From Trichobilharzia regenti (lineage: Eukaryota > Platyhelminthes > Trematoda > Strigeidida > Schistosomatidae), in the NCBI GenBank assembly GCA_944472135.2, contig OX235267.1, positions 33,263,312 to 33,327,311 of the forward strand: 64,000 nucleotides of DNA. Reading direction: 5' to 3'. Numbering within the stretch: position 1 is the stretch's first letter; every line of letters begins with the position of its first letter. Shown one piece after another: positions 16,032 through 26,960 of this stretch. The translations under genes were made by a program, and so were the position numbers. The notes beneath the pieces were generated by a model. It did not search any database. It was not told the DNA's origin and saw only the letters and a list, made by a program, of their open reading frames with translations.

Positions 16032-16046
16032 TGGTGTCGCTGCCTC
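16032..16046 (+). promoter_or_regulatory. Putative primer binding site
   Basis: TGGTGTCGCTGCC begins 2 nt after the LTR, where a tRNA 3' end (ending CCA) would pair. The primer tRNA is not identified. The same site follows LTR 2. Confidence 0.5.
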
Positions 16047-16053
16047 CAAAAAG

Positions 16054-17136
16054 ATGAAGATCCCGTGGCCAGCTGCGTTTGAAGAAGGAGACATACGGAG
16101 CTTCTTACGTGACTTCGAGGCCGTTGCTGAGCTGGTGGGTGTCAAGGAGCAGGCGGCGAAGGCAGTTGTCCTGGGGACGCTGTTGAGAGGCCGAGCGAAG
16201 GCTGCATATGACAGCGTAGACAGGTCAAATGGCACAGCGTCTTGGAAGAAATTGGTTGAACGACTAGTGTCCGAGTTTGACAGCGAAACAGACAGACAGC
16301 TAGCAATGCAGCAGTTCCGGTCAATGAAGCTTGGACCTGATGGAGACCCGCTAGTGTTGGCGGTGAAACTGACTAATCTACTTCGACGCGCGCTTCCCAC
16401 TTTAGATGAAGAATCAGAAGCGCAGTTACTGTCTTCCCAATTCATCGAGAGTGTCCCAGACCACATTTCTCAGCGATTACAACTGGTTAACGCAACGCAG
16501 CCGATGGATATTAGTGAGCTGGCGAAGGTGACCAGACAGCTGCTGAGCACAACGGTAGCCGCTATAGACCAACCAAAACCAAACGAATATGAGCAGAAAA
16601 TTGAAGCATTGCAGCGGGAAGTGGCGGCGTTAAAGTTGGCTGATAGAAAAGACCGGTGTTTTGAATGCGGTAAGCCGGGACACTGGAGAAGATACTGCCC
16701 AGAAAGGCGAAAAAGAAAAAATTTCAGACGGTATAATGCTTTTTCTTTCTTTCGTATGAACCTAGATTTAGTGGGGGCTATTGAGAAAGGGGCTCTGTAT
16801 TCGAAGTTGCGAGTGAATGATCGAGAAGTAGTATGTTTGGTAGATACAGGGGCGGCCGTGTCGTTAATAGATAAGAATTTATGTAAGAGTGTTAGTCTGT
16901 GTTCATTGACAGTACAAACAGTAGGCGGGTATGTGTTGCGTATCACGGGTAGATCAAACTGTATGGTCGTTGTTGGTGGCTGCGAGGTGACGTTTCCTTT
17001 CATTGTTGTACCCGAACTACAGCGAACGATATTAGGAGCGGATTTTCTGCGTGAGATTGGTGCAATAATCGACACGCAAGCGAACGTGGTGATCACAAAA
17101 TACGGGCATATCAACATGTATGAGACCAGAAGATGA
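16054..17136 (+). CDS. Gag-protease, Gypsy-like, body 1
   Basis: From the ATG at 16,054, 25 nt after the LTR, this encodes about 360 residues. The open frame extends upstream into the LTR, but the first Met after the primer site is the likely start. Residues 1-190 are a capsid-like helical Gag. A CCHC knuckle CX2CX4HX4C lies at Cys202-Cys205-His210-Cys215, with basic residues after it. An aspartic protease follows with the active DTG at 264-266 and the downstream ILGADF motif. It would package RNA and process the polyprotein in virus-like particles. It ends at TGA 17,134-17,136, shortly after the protease and exactly where the RT should begin. Confidence 0.88.
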   Translation: MKIPWPAAFEEGDIRSFLRDFEAVAELVGVKEQAAKAVVLGTLLRGRAKAAYDSVDRSNGTASWKKLVERLVSEFDSETDRQLAMQQFRSMKLGPDGDPLVLAVKLTNLLRRALPTLDEESEAQLLSSQFIESVPDHISQRLQLVNATQPMDISELAKVTRQLLSTTVAAIDQPKPNEYEQKIEALQREVAALKLADRKDRCFECGKPGHWRRYCPERRKRKNFRRYNAFSFFRMNLDLVGAIEKGALYSKLRVNDREVVCLVDTGAAVSLIDKNLCKSVSLCSLTVQTVGGYVLRITGRSNCMVVVGGCEVTFPFIVVPELQRTILGADFLREIGAIIDTQANVVITKYGHINMYETRR

Positions 17137-18520
17137 GTCTGAGTTGCCCGAGGTCGCTTACGGAGTGCATGCAGTAGAACAAGACCCACTAAGACTTGCA
17201 CGTAGGCAGAGGTTGGACGATACGCTGAATACAGTAATACAGGTGATCACCAACGGAATAGAAGTGGATCAAACTACGGCGAGTAAGGAGCTAACCACAC
17301 TACTCAGACAGAGGGATCGACTCAGAGTGAATGCCTACGGGACTCTGACCTGGCGAGAGAACGACGGAAGCTGGCTGGCTGTCATACCTCAATCGTCGCG
17401 CCACGACATGATAGAAGAATGTCACCAGCTAGCGCATACAGGCGTGGCCAGAACGACCGACCTCCTAAGACAAAGTATGTACTGGCCAGGTATGAGAGAA
17501 GACGTAGCAAGATACGTACTTGGATGTCCACGGTGCCAGCTGATGAAAGGTGACCGGTATATACGACCACCACTTCAGTCGATTCCAGTTACCGCGATAG
17601 GTGACTTGTGGTCCGTAGATGTCATGGGTCCATTTCCTCAGACATCCAATGGTAATCAGTACCTCTTGGTGATGACGGAACACGCGACACGATGGGTAGA
17701 CGCCGTAGCAATCCCAGACCAACGTGCAAGAACCGTGACAGATGCAGTAGTTAGACACATTGTTGCAGACCACGGCGTACCGAAGACAATACTGACAGAC
17801 CAAGGTCCCTGTTTCGAGAGTGAAGAGTTTACTTCCCGTTTGCAACAGCTGGGCATCAAGAGGATCAGAACGACCCCATACCATCCACAAACGAATGGCC
17901 TAACGGAGAGAAACAACCGTACACTGAAGGAGTGGCTGGCCTCGAAGGGCGGGAACTGGGAAACGGAGCTTCCACTGATTTTACTAACACATCGGGCTAC
18001 CACTCAGGAAACAACGAAGAAGTCACCCTTCCAACTGATGTATGGTAGAAAACCACGATTACCGGTACACAATGAGACCTGGCCCATGCACCAAAAGTGG
18101 AGTACGACGAAATTAAAAGCAGAGAGGAAAGAGGCAGTCAAGAATGTAATACGGAAGCAGCGCAGTGATGTCGCGAAGTCTCAGATGAAAGAAAGGACGC
18201 AGTGCATTACCTTTGCAGTCGGGGACCAAGTGAAGTGTAGAGACAGGAGATATACAGTTGGAGGCGGGCTAGGTTCACGGAAACTCCTTCCAAAGTGGGA
18301 AGGACCATACACAATCACAAAAAGACGGGGTCAAGTATATACCATCCGAAGAGGTGATAAACAGAAACGAGTTAACGCCAGTCAGCTCCAAAGATGGGTA
18401 CAGTGGGACAAGCCGGTCAGTAACAATCCTCAACTAGAGGATGTAGCACCCAGAAGGTCGGAACGTCTGCGCACGAAGCTATTTGACGGGGGGACGAGTG
18501 TGGTGAGAGCAGGCTGCTAG
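17120..18520 (+). CDS. Integrase, Gypsy-like, body 1 (RT/RNase H missing)
   Basis: This 466-codon frame overlaps the end of Gag-protease by 17 nt in another frame. Its N-terminus is residual linker sequence, with no RT or RNase H. It has an HHCC zinc domain at His102, His106, Cys136 and Cys139. The catalytic core is intact with Asp167, Asp227 and Glu263, the last pair separated by 35 residues as in the DDE family. A GPY/F-type module (KWEGPYTI) lies near the C-terminus. The protein would insert element cDNA. Its own start at ATG 17,120 may not be used natively; the frame probably reflects the deletion joint. Confidence 0.87.
   Translation: MRPEDESELPEVAYGVHAVEQDPLRLARRQRLDDTLNTVIQVITNGIEVDQTTASKELTTLLRQRDRLRVNAYGTLTWRENDGSWLAVIPQSSRHDMIEECHQLAHTGVARTTDLLRQSMYWPGMREDVARYVLGCPRCQLMKGDRYIRPPLQSIPVTAIGDLWSVDVMGPFPQTSNGNQYLLVMTEHATRWVDAVAIPDQRARTVTDAVVRHIVADHGVPKTILTDQGPCFESEEFTSRLQQLGIKRIRTTPYHPQTNGLTERNNRTLKEWLASKGGNWETELPLILLTHRATTQETTKKSPFQLMYGRKPRLPVHNETWPMHQKWSTTKLKAERKEAVKNVIRKQRSDVAKSQMKERTQCITFAVGDQVKCRDRRYTVGGGLGSRKLLPKWEGPYTITKRRGQVYTIRRGDKQKRVNASQLQRWVQWDKPVSNNPQLEDVAPRRSERLRTKLFDGGTSVVRAGC
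18488..18498 (+). promoter_or_regulatory. Polypurine tract
   Basis: GGGGGGACGAG sits immediately before LTR 2, where plus-strand DNA synthesis is primed. The same tract precedes LTR 3 at 21,309-21,319. Confidence 0.7.
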
Positions 18521-18850
18521 CCGATTGGTTGACACTAATCTACGTTAATGTCTAGGTCACTAATATGGGCCGTGAGAAAATATGAACAAGGCTGTTTCAA
18601 CAACCAATCACAGCAAACTTAAATGTGGACAAATATGATTCGCAGATAGATGGCTCTACTTTCCGAGAAATATCGAAAACAACCAATCATAAGACTGTGT
18701 TTGTCTGCTTAACTTCCGAGAAACAACCAATCAGAAGACTGCCTTTTTCTGCTTGCATAAGCCTTATTAATGCACATAAAATATATATATATACGTGTTG
18801 ATTTTCGTAATAAAACGATCTGTTGCCAGCCCTTGTCTTCTGTTGTTACA
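18499..18850 (+). repeat. LTR 2 (352 bp), shared by both bodies
   Basis: It acts as 3' LTR of body 1 and 5' LTR of body 2. It retains the 44-bp segment missing in LTR 1 and carries CCAAT repeats, TATA region and AATAAA as in the others. Confidence 0.9.
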
Positions 18851-18874
18851 TTTGGTGTCGCTGCCTCCAAAAAG

Positions 18875-19957
18875 ATGAAGATCCCGTGGCCAGCTGCGTT
18901 TGAAGAAGGAGACATACGGAGCTTCTTACGTGACTTCGAGGCCGTTGCTGAGCTGGTGGGTGTCAAGGAGCAGGCGGCGAAGGCAGTTGTCCTGGGGACG
19001 CTGTTGAGAGGCCGAGCGAAGGCTGCATATGACAGCGTAGACAGGTCAAATGGCACAGCGTCTTGGAAGAAATTGGTTGAACGACTAGTGTCCGAGTTTG
19101 ACAGCGAAACAGACAGACAGCTAGCAATGCAGCAGTTCCGGTCAATGAAGCTTGGACCTGATGGAGACCCGCTAGTGTTGGCGGTGAAACTGACTAATCT
19201 ACTTCGACGCGCGCTTCCCACTTTAGATGAAGAATCAGAAGCGCAGTTACTGTCTTCCCAATTCATCGAGAGTGTCCCAGACCACATTTCTCAGCGATTA
19301 CAACTGGTTAACGCAACGCAGCCGATGGATATTAGTGAGCTGGCGAAGGTGACCAGACAGCTGCTGAGCACAACGGTAGCCGCTATAGACCAACCAAAAC
19401 CAAACGAATATGAGCAGAAAATTGAAGCATTGCAGCGGGAAGTGGCGGCGTTAAAGTTGGCTGATAGAAAAGACCGGTGTTTTGAATGCGGTAAGCCGGG
19501 ACACTGGAGAAGATACTGCCCAGAAAGGCGAAAAAGAAAAAATTTCAGACGGTATAATGCTTGTTCTTTCTTTCGTATGAACCTAGATTTAGTGGGGGCT
19601 ATTGAGAAAGGGGCTCTGTATTCGAAGTTGCGAGTGAATGATCGAGAAGTAGTATGTTTGATAGATACAGGGGCGGCCGTGTCGTTAATAGATAAGAATT
19701 TATGTAAGAGTGTTAGTCTGTGTTCATTGACAGTACAAACAGTAGGCGGGTATGTGTTGCGTATCACGGGTAGATCAAACTGTACGGTCGTTGTTGGTGG
19801 CTGCGAGGTGACGTTTCCTTTCATTGTTGTACCCGAACTACAGCGAACGATATTAGGAGCGGATTTTCTGCGTGAGATTGGTGCAATAATCGACACGCAA
19901 GCGAACGTGGTGATCACAAAATACGGGCATATCAACATGTATGAGACCAGAAGATGA
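18875..19957 (+). CDS. Gag-protease, Gypsy-like, body 2
   Basis: It is nearly identical to the body 1 protein, with a few substitutions such as Phe to Cys shortly after the zinc knuckle and Val to Ile just before the protease DTG. The CCHC knuckle and the DTG are intact. It has the same position relative to its LTR and the same stop before a missing RT. Confidence 0.88.
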   Translation: MKIPWPAAFEEGDIRSFLRDFEAVAELVGVKEQAAKAVVLGTLLRGRAKAAYDSVDRSNGTASWKKLVERLVSEFDSETDRQLAMQQFRSMKLGPDGDPLVLAVKLTNLLRRALPTLDEESEAQLLSSQFIESVPDHISQRLQLVNATQPMDISELAKVTRQLLSTTVAAIDQPKPNEYEQKIEALQREVAALKLADRKDRCFECGKPGHWRRYCPERRKRKNFRRYNACSFFRMNLDLVGAIEKGALYSKLRVNDREVVCLIDTGAAVSLIDKNLCKSVSLCSLTVQTVGGYVLRITGRSNCTVVVGGCEVTFPFIVVPELQRTILGADFLREIGAIIDTQANVVITKYGHINMYETRR

Positions 19958-21341
19958 GTCTGAGTTGCCCGAGGTCGCTTACGGAGTGCATGCAGTAGAA
20001 CAAGACCCACTAAGACTTGCACGTAGGCAGAGGTTGGACGATACGCTGAATACAGTAATACAGGTGATCACCAACGGAATAGAAGTGGATCAAACTACGG
20101 CGAGTAAGGAGCTAACCACACTACTCAGACAGAGGGATCGACTCAGAGTGAATGCCTACGGGACTCTGACCTGGCGAGAGAACGACGGAAGCTGGCTGGC
20201 TGTCATACCTCAATCGTCGCGCCACGACATGATAGAAGAATGTCACCAGCTAGCGCATACAGGCGTGGCCAGAACGACCGACCTCCTAAGACAAAGTATG
20301 TACTGGCCAGGTATGAGAGAAGACGTAGCAAGATACGTACTTGGATGTCCACGGTGCCAGCTGATGAAAGGTGACCGGTATATACGACCACCACTTCAGT
20401 CGATTCCAGTTACCGCGATAGGTGACTTGTGGTCCGTAGATGTCATGGGTCCATTTCCTCAGACATCCAATGGTAATCAGTACCTCTTGGTGATGACGGA
20501 ACACGCGACACGATGGGTAGACGCCGTAGCAATCCCAGACCAACGTGCAAGAACCGTGACAGATGCAGTAGTTAGACACATTGTTGCAAACCACGGCGTA
20601 CCGAAGACAATACTGACAGACCAAGGTCCCTGTTTCGAGAGTGAAGAGTTTACTTCCCGTTTGCAACAGCTGGGCATCAAGAGGATCAGAACGACCCCAT
20701 ACCATCCACAAACGAATGGCCTAACGGAGAGAAACAACCGTACACTGAAGGAGTGGCTGGCCTCGAAGGGCGGTAACTGGGAAACGGAACTTCCACTGAT
20801 TTTACTGACACATCGTGCTACCACTCAGGAAACAACGAAGAAGTCACCCTTCCAACTGATGTATGGTAGAAAACCACGATTACCGGTACACAATGAGACC
20901 TGGCCCATGCACCAAAAGTGGAGTACGACGAAATTAAAAGCAGAGAGGAAAGAGGCAGTCAAGAATGTAATACGGAAGCAGCGCAGTGATGTCGCGAAGT
21001 CTCAGATGAAAGAAAGGACGCAGTGCATTACCTTTGCAGTCGGGGACCAAGTGAAGTGTAGAGACAGGAGATATACAGTTGGAGGCGGGCTAGTTTCACG
21101 GAAACTCCTTCCAAAGTGGGAAGGACCATACACAATCACAAAAAGATGGGGTCAAGTATATACCATCCGAAGAGGTGATAAACAGAAACGAGTTAACGCC
21201 AGTCAGCTCCAAAGATGGGTACAGTGGGACAAGCCGGTCAGTAACAATCCTCAACTAGAGGATGTAGCACCCAGAAGGTCGGAACGTCTGCGCACGAAGC
21301 TATTTGACGGGGGGACGAGTGTGGTGAGAGCAGACTGCTAG
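19941..21341 (+). CDS. Integrase, Gypsy-like, body 2 (RT/RNase H missing)
   Basis: 466 codons with the same HHCC, D-D35-E and GPY/F features as body 1. The few differences (Asp to Asn at about residue 217, Gly to Val and Arg to Trp near the C-terminal module) do not touch catalytic residues. It overlaps its Gag-protease frame at the same joint, so the RT deletion is shared and older than the doubling. Confidence 0.87.
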   Translation: MRPEDESELPEVAYGVHAVEQDPLRLARRQRLDDTLNTVIQVITNGIEVDQTTASKELTTLLRQRDRLRVNAYGTLTWRENDGSWLAVIPQSSRHDMIEECHQLAHTGVARTTDLLRQSMYWPGMREDVARYVLGCPRCQLMKGDRYIRPPLQSIPVTAIGDLWSVDVMGPFPQTSNGNQYLLVMTEHATRWVDAVAIPDQRARTVTDAVVRHIVANHGVPKTILTDQGPCFESEEFTSRLQQLGIKRIRTTPYHPQTNGLTERNNRTLKEWLASKGGNWETELPLILLTHRATTQETTKKSPFQLMYGRKPRLPVHNETWPMHQKWSTTKLKAERKEAVKNVIRKQRSDVAKSQMKERTQCITFAVGDQVKCRDRRYTVGGGLVSRKLLPKWEGPYTITKRWGQVYTIRRGDKQKRVNASQLQRWVQWDKPVSNNPQLEDVAPRRSERLRTKLFDGGTSVVRADC

Positions 21342-21671
21342 CCGATTGGTTGACACTAATCTACGTTAATGTCTAGGTCACTAATATGGGCCGTGAGAAA
21401 ATATGAACAAGGCTGTTTCAACAACCAATCACAGCAAACTTAAATGTGGACAAATATGATTCGCAGATAGATGGCTCTACTTTCCGAGAAATATCGAAAA
21501 CAACCAATCATAAGACTGTGTTTGTCTGCTTAACTTCCGAGAAACAACCAATCAGAAGACTGCCTTTTTCTGCTTGCATAAGCCTTATTAATACACATAA
21601 AATATATATAAATACGTGTTGATTTTCGTAATAAAACGATCTGTTGCCAGCCCTTGTCTTCTGTTGTTACA
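21320..21671 (+). repeat. LTR 3 (352 bp)
   Basis: The terminal LTR contains the 44-bp segment. A few substitutions in the TA-rich region distinguish it from LTR 2. It ends TTGTTACA and is followed by the CAGG target duplication. Confidence 0.9.
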
Positions 21672-21777
21672 CAGGTACAGCATGTACAGCAGAAGGAAGC
21701 AAGAAGTGGCAAGTGGAGACGTGCAGTTGAAGCCGTATATATTCCACTAGGAACCCAAGGGAACAATAATAATAAGT
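21672..21777 (+). pseudogene. RTE/SR2-like element, 3' piece after LTR insertion
   Basis: It resumes the RTE sequence interrupted at 15,721. It ends with the family terminus CCACTAGGAACCCAAGGGAA and an (AAT)n tail at about 21,747-21,777. Confidence 0.8.
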
Positions 21778-22369
21778 ATTGCTTGATTATGCTTATTGAT
21801 TTAACCAGAATATAGAGCTTGAAAAAGGAACTTCTCTTCACACATGCGTCTCTGTACGTCCATAATTTCTCTAGTGTTATACTAGATTAATTCCATTGAC
21901 AGGCATTATTATTGGGTCTTGCATTTGAAAGTAGACCTTGCATTGCATTGAAAGTAGACTAGTTGACAGCCGTGGGCACTATAAAAACAGTAAGTATTTT
22001 AGCACACACACACCTACTGACTGCACAATACTGAGAAGCTCTGGATAAGTGGAGAAATGATGAGAACACTATAAGTAATTGGCCAGATTTATAGGCTGGG
22101 GTGGTACTGATGAATAGATGTGACTTTGTTGAATACCGCTTTTACTATGTTTGTCAGCATTAATCACACACACACACTCGCTTGTCGGTATTTTCGTGTG
22201 TTGCTTCAAAGACAATTGTATAACCACCATAAGGCTTTAAAATGATAGGAACAGTAGAACATGGCAATGGTATTTGTTCATCAAAATTAAATTGGCGGAT
22301 AGTGACTAGCAGTGGAATCCAGGACAACGCGCATTTCGTCCATTATTTTTCACTTGATTTGACTGGTAG
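21778..22369. other. No gene recognised
   Basis: AT-rich sequence with short (CA)n tracts near 22,003 and 22,168. Nothing is coding with confidence. Confidence 0.4.
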
Positions 22370-24165
22370 TAGTATTCTTTATATTTCCGGTATGAGTGAT
22401 GAGTCACTTCTATTGCGCGTGTTGGGTATGAACTCAATGAACAAGGATTTAGTAATCATGCTCTTTCTGTCTCCACTGACCTATATTACTTTTTAGAATT
22501 TCGACTCTGTCCCATCCGTCCTATTAAGTGGTTGTGTGTTAATGCAAGCAGTCTTATAGCTGAGCTTTTTTCTAAATTACTTATCTTTCCGATGGGGTCA
22601 ACTATTCTAGCCTTATGTAAATTCGCATGTTCTGATGATCTAACTACTCCCGATCTACTAGTTTCACCTGTACAGTTCACCTGACTCACAGTCATTTCAA
22701 GATATTTTGTAAATTACATTATTTTGTTTACTTCGGTCCACCGTGTATTTCAGCATACACAGCTTGTCGTACAGTAATATTAACTGATGACCACGTTTCG
22801 AGCACAAACTATCACCGATCATAATCATATCAAGTTACTCATACAACCTTTTTACTTTATTTATATACATGAGTGGAAACGGTCAGATATTTGAATAAAA
22901 ATCAATATAGGATAATGTTCATTCAGAAATAATGATGATAATAATAATAATATGAGTGTTATTGATCAATTACGATCAGATGGGAAATAAGACGAGTGTT
23001 TTTTAGTCATAATAATTAATTGAATTTTAAGATTAATAATTTTCCTCCTCTGATTTGACTTCCAGTAATAATATCTTCCATATTTCTGGTATTTGCATTG
23101 AATCATTTCTGTTGCATGTTCTGGGTGTAGACTGGATGAATAAGGATTCCGTAATCAACCTCTCTCTCTCTCTCCACCTATATTACTTTTTAGAATTTCA
23201 ACCCTCTCCCACTCTATTGTGTGGTTGTGTGTTAATGCGTGAAGTGCAATAGTTGAGCTTTTTACTAAATTACTCATCTTTTCAAGCTCAACCATTCTTA
23301 CCTTAGCTAAATTCTTATGTTCTGATAATCTGACTATCCCTGACCTACTAGTTTGACCTATGTAGTTGACCTCACAGTCATTCCAGGGTATTTTGTAAAT
23401 TATATTATTTTGCTTCACCGGGTTCACCGGCTCTTTTAGACTATAGAGCTTGTTCTACCTGAATCAGTTTGTAGTTTTGAATGCCACCCCAATTCCTGCT
23501 TTATTGAGAATCCTACGTAGGGGCTGGTCTCAGATGTCCCCTCCTCATATGGTATAACAGTAAATGACTTATATTCTCTCTTATTTATGTTATCATTACT
23601 AGTTTCACAGTTACTTTTTATTTTTATTTTGGCATTTACTGATCTTCCTCATGAATTGGATAGGATAGTTATTTGATACCAACGCCCCTTCTATCTGTTT
23701 TATTTCATCATTTGGTTTTTTTCTTGTACTACTTAGTGATACTGCTCGGTTTGGCGGATACTTAACCAAGCCTGACTTAATAGTTAACGGATGGGACGAA
23801 TTAAAGTCTGAATATCTATTAGCGAAATGCATTGACTTATTATAAACACTAGTGTGCAGTGCAGTTTACCTACTTCTATTCGTTTTATTTTACAATCTAA
23901 CATCACAGCTAATTCTCCTTGTTCATTTTCCGATTTAAATGTGAATTTTATTCCTTCTACTGATGAGCTTATATGTGTGTCAAGAAGCTAGAGATGATAA
24001 GTTCTGTTTTTAACACTCTAAAAGTGTATGAAAGTGTCTATGACACTTTGGAGAACCGTTCATCACCTTGATATGATTATGAGCTGCAGTAATAAATTGT
24101 GCTCGAAACGTGGTCGCATCAGTAAATACTACTGTACAACAACACTGTGAGACTTTATCAAAATA
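22370..24165 (-). pseudogene. Penelope-like element remnants (RT end, GIY-YIG, terminal repeats)
   Basis: On the minus strand, 23,832-23,600 gives a palm/thumb reading (HPLTIKSGLVKY ... EIKQIEGALVSNNYPIQF). Then 23,540-23,155 gives the connector and a GIY-YIG endonuclease (IIYKIPWNDCEVNYIGQTSRSG). A second, more broken GIY-YIG piece lies at 22,695-22,486. Terminal-repeat sequences with the ATAAATTGTGCTCGAAACGT motif lie near 22,795 and 24,090-24,160. Two overlapping or nested copies are likely, both broken. Confidence 0.7.
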
Positions 24166-24422
24166 AAATTTTACCCATTATGGAATATTACTCTACTACA
24201 CTGCATAAGTTTTGCTCTCTTATCAATGGGCAATTAATCCTTTTCATTTTCATCAGACAATGAAGGTTAAGTTAATGTGTTGTTAAGAATAAATTAATTA
24301 ACAAATATATATTTTTTCAATACAGCTTGATTCCACACAGTACTTTTCAGTAGAAGTATGCAAATTTTCAGCATGTGATATCGGTAGCCCAAATTTTGCA
24401 GGCCGACCATTGATATCAGGTG

Positions 24423-24498
24423 TGCGTTGTCAGGGAGTCGAACCCCGGACCATGTGCATAGTTGGCGAGAGTTCTAACCACTGTGCCACTGACGCACT
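24423..24498 (-). repeat. tRNA-like SINE head (duplicate of 131-206)
   Basis: Same A and B boxes as 131-206, lying within the duplication. Confidence 0.6.
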
Positions 24499-25441
24499 GT
24501 TTCAGTAGACGAATATTGTGTTGTCGTTGGTGGTGGTTTTACAGTGTGGGATTACTAGCCTCTTACGTCAATATTTGTCCCTTCTCTTGGCTTACTAGCG
24601 GTTATATGAAATTTTCAGTGATGCATCCATTGGCTGGAAACAGAACCAGGTTCATGTGCATGCTTTGGCGGGCATTAATACTAACGCCGTTTTCAAAAGA
24701 ATCAAATTTGAAGGTAGTGAGTTGGCTTGCGTTATTTGTTTCACGTCGAGTGAATTCTTCTCACGGATTATTGGTGAAAGTGACGATGTTCTTCATGACT
24801 ATAGGGAACTTACTTTCCGCTTAATTCCAGGTTATACAATACTGAGCGCTGGGAAAATTGGTAGATCATACTGTTCGACTGACCTCATCAACAGTGTTTC
24901 ATTCCACTTTGAGACTGATTATACACGAATAAGCTCCTGTAATATCTTATATCTCACAAACACACACACACACACTCACACATAAATAAAACACGGGAAT
25001 TCAGTGAATCGATGCAAACACTTTTTGGTAGGTAGCCTGATTTCTTATTAGTTGTTTTGCAACGAATCAGGTGGCATATCTCTGAATTAGGCTTGTATAT
25101 CCGTGTTCATATGTCGCCAACCACCAGTACAACAACAACAACAACAACTGGCATACGTACAAGGGATAGCTTCATATTTCATGGCTTACATTCACTATAG
25201 ATTAACCAGATAGACGACATCATTAGGGCTAAATCACAGCTGTTCATTACCGACCTACACACACGCCTAAGATTGTTCAAGTCTAGTTGTTTGGACAACG
25301 GATAACACCTGCCTTCCTCGAATTCTATTTTTTAAAAGAAATACATACGTCTTAATGGCAGTAGAAATATCTAGTAGTAACATTTCTGTCACAATGGATT
25401 ATTTGTAAAATTTTTGCTTACTATCAGTCATCTATTGATCA

Positions 25442-26690
25442 AAATGCCACACTACGGATCATCATTGAACAAAGCTTGGAATGGCAGTCACCTCTCTATC
25501 TCACTCAACTTCATCGACTTCGAAAAGGCCTTAGACAGCGTCGACCGAGAGGTGATTTGGAAACTACTTCGCTAATACAGGATGCCACTGACAGTTATAC
25601 ATCTCATCCAACAGTTATGCGACAATGCTGCATGCCAAGTAATCCAAAACGGGAAACTTACGGAAGCCTTCGAAGTGAGGACGGGAGTGAGGCAAGGCTG
25701 TCTACTATTGCCAATGATCTTCCTGATTGCGCTAGATTGAATAATGCGACAGACAGTGGGCCTGGCGCCGAGGAGACAGGCATAAAATCAACCCACACAA
25801 AATACTTGAAGGTTCTGGACTTCGCCGACGATATATGTCTGATTTCCCACAAACTGGAAGATATGCGAATGAAAAGCAACAAGTTGACAGAAGAAGCATC
25901 AAAGATAGGATATCACTTCAGGTGAACATAGATATAACAGAGGTGATGAAGATTCCCGGCCAACAGCAATAGCAGCAACAACAACAGAAAACAATCAGCC
26001 TGAATAAATGGGAGGAACCTGAAAGAAACAACCTCCTTTACCTACACCCCTACCTGGGAAGCATTGTTTCAACTACAGGCCGACGGAACTGACGAGGATA
26101 TCAAAGCAACGAGGATCGGAATAGCATGACAAGCTTTCATTACTCTCAAGTCTGTGTGGAAGTCAACAGCCCCACTCAGCATCAAAAATAACATCCGGAT
26201 TTTCAACTTCATTGTAAAGTCAGTCAGTGCTACTCACTGTACGGATCAGAGACTTGGCGAGTCATAAAGAGCAACTCAAGCAATCTAAAGACCTTCATTA
26301 ACAGCTGTCTTCGCTCAATACTCAAGACCAGATGGCCGACCAGAAGAGATCAGCAACGGTGAGGGATCTCTGGGAGCGAACCAACCAGGAACCGATTGTG
26401 AAACAAATAAGCAGGAAGAAATGGAGATGGACTGACCATAAACTGAGGAAACCATCAGGTGACATCACTAGACAGGCCATTGCTCGAGTGGAACCCGAAA
26501 GGGAAGCGGCCAGTTCCTCGTCAGTGCAAGGGTGACTTGGAGGAGGTCATGCGAAGAGGAGATGAAAGCAGGTGGGCAGACTTGGAGCGGGTAGAAAAAG
26601 CTGGCAGAAAACCGAAGGCAATGGAGATGCGCGACTGAAGCCCTATGTTCCTCTACGAATTAAAGGATAAAGGATATAATAATAATAATC
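25442..26690 (+). pseudogene. RTE/SR2-like fragment (duplicate of 1,150-2,398)
   Basis: Same broken RT with LDFADDICLIS and the same (ATAATA)n tail. I saw no differences that would restore a frame. Confidence 0.8.
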
Positions 26691-26960
26691 AGCCACTACT
26701 TGTTTGTAATTAGAATAACTCGTTATCATGCTGTAAATTTTGAATAAAGGTTTGTAGGATTCAAAGTAATCAGTTGAAATTTTGATGTTCTAGTGTTTCA
26801 TGGTCGAAAGCAACTCGTTAGTTATGCGTGTCAGTAGTCTTTAAAAAAAAGATTCTATCTATTCTGATGGTCAAACATGTGTCATTTTCTTATTATTTCT
26901 GTTCTGTGTAACCATTGCAGACGTACATCAGTTTCTATAATAACAATTATTATTATTATT

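Larger units (their letters stand above)
15722..21671 (+). mobile_element. Tandem Ty3/Gypsy-like element LTR-body-LTR-body-LTR without RT
   Basis: Three LTRs (15,722-16,029; 18,499-18,850; 21,320-21,671) alternate with two bodies offset by 2,821 nt. Each body has a Gag-protease ORF and an integrase ORF. No reverse transcriptase or RNase H lies between protease and integrase, although Gypsy order would place them there. The two bodies differ by only a handful of bases. One target duplication (CAGG) surrounds the whole. The element must depend on a complete relative for reverse transcription. It probably became a tandem by unequal exchange between LTRs of sister copies. Confidence 0.9.

Noticed and set aside
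15949..16053. Upstream start codon for Gag within the LTR
   Set aside because: It lies in the LTR before the primer site; the ATG at 16,054 is the first after it and begins the conserved Gag sequence.
16470..17201. Long minus-strand frames opposite the Gag-protease and integrase genes
   Set aside because: They mirror the codon structure of the plus-strand genes and have no domain.
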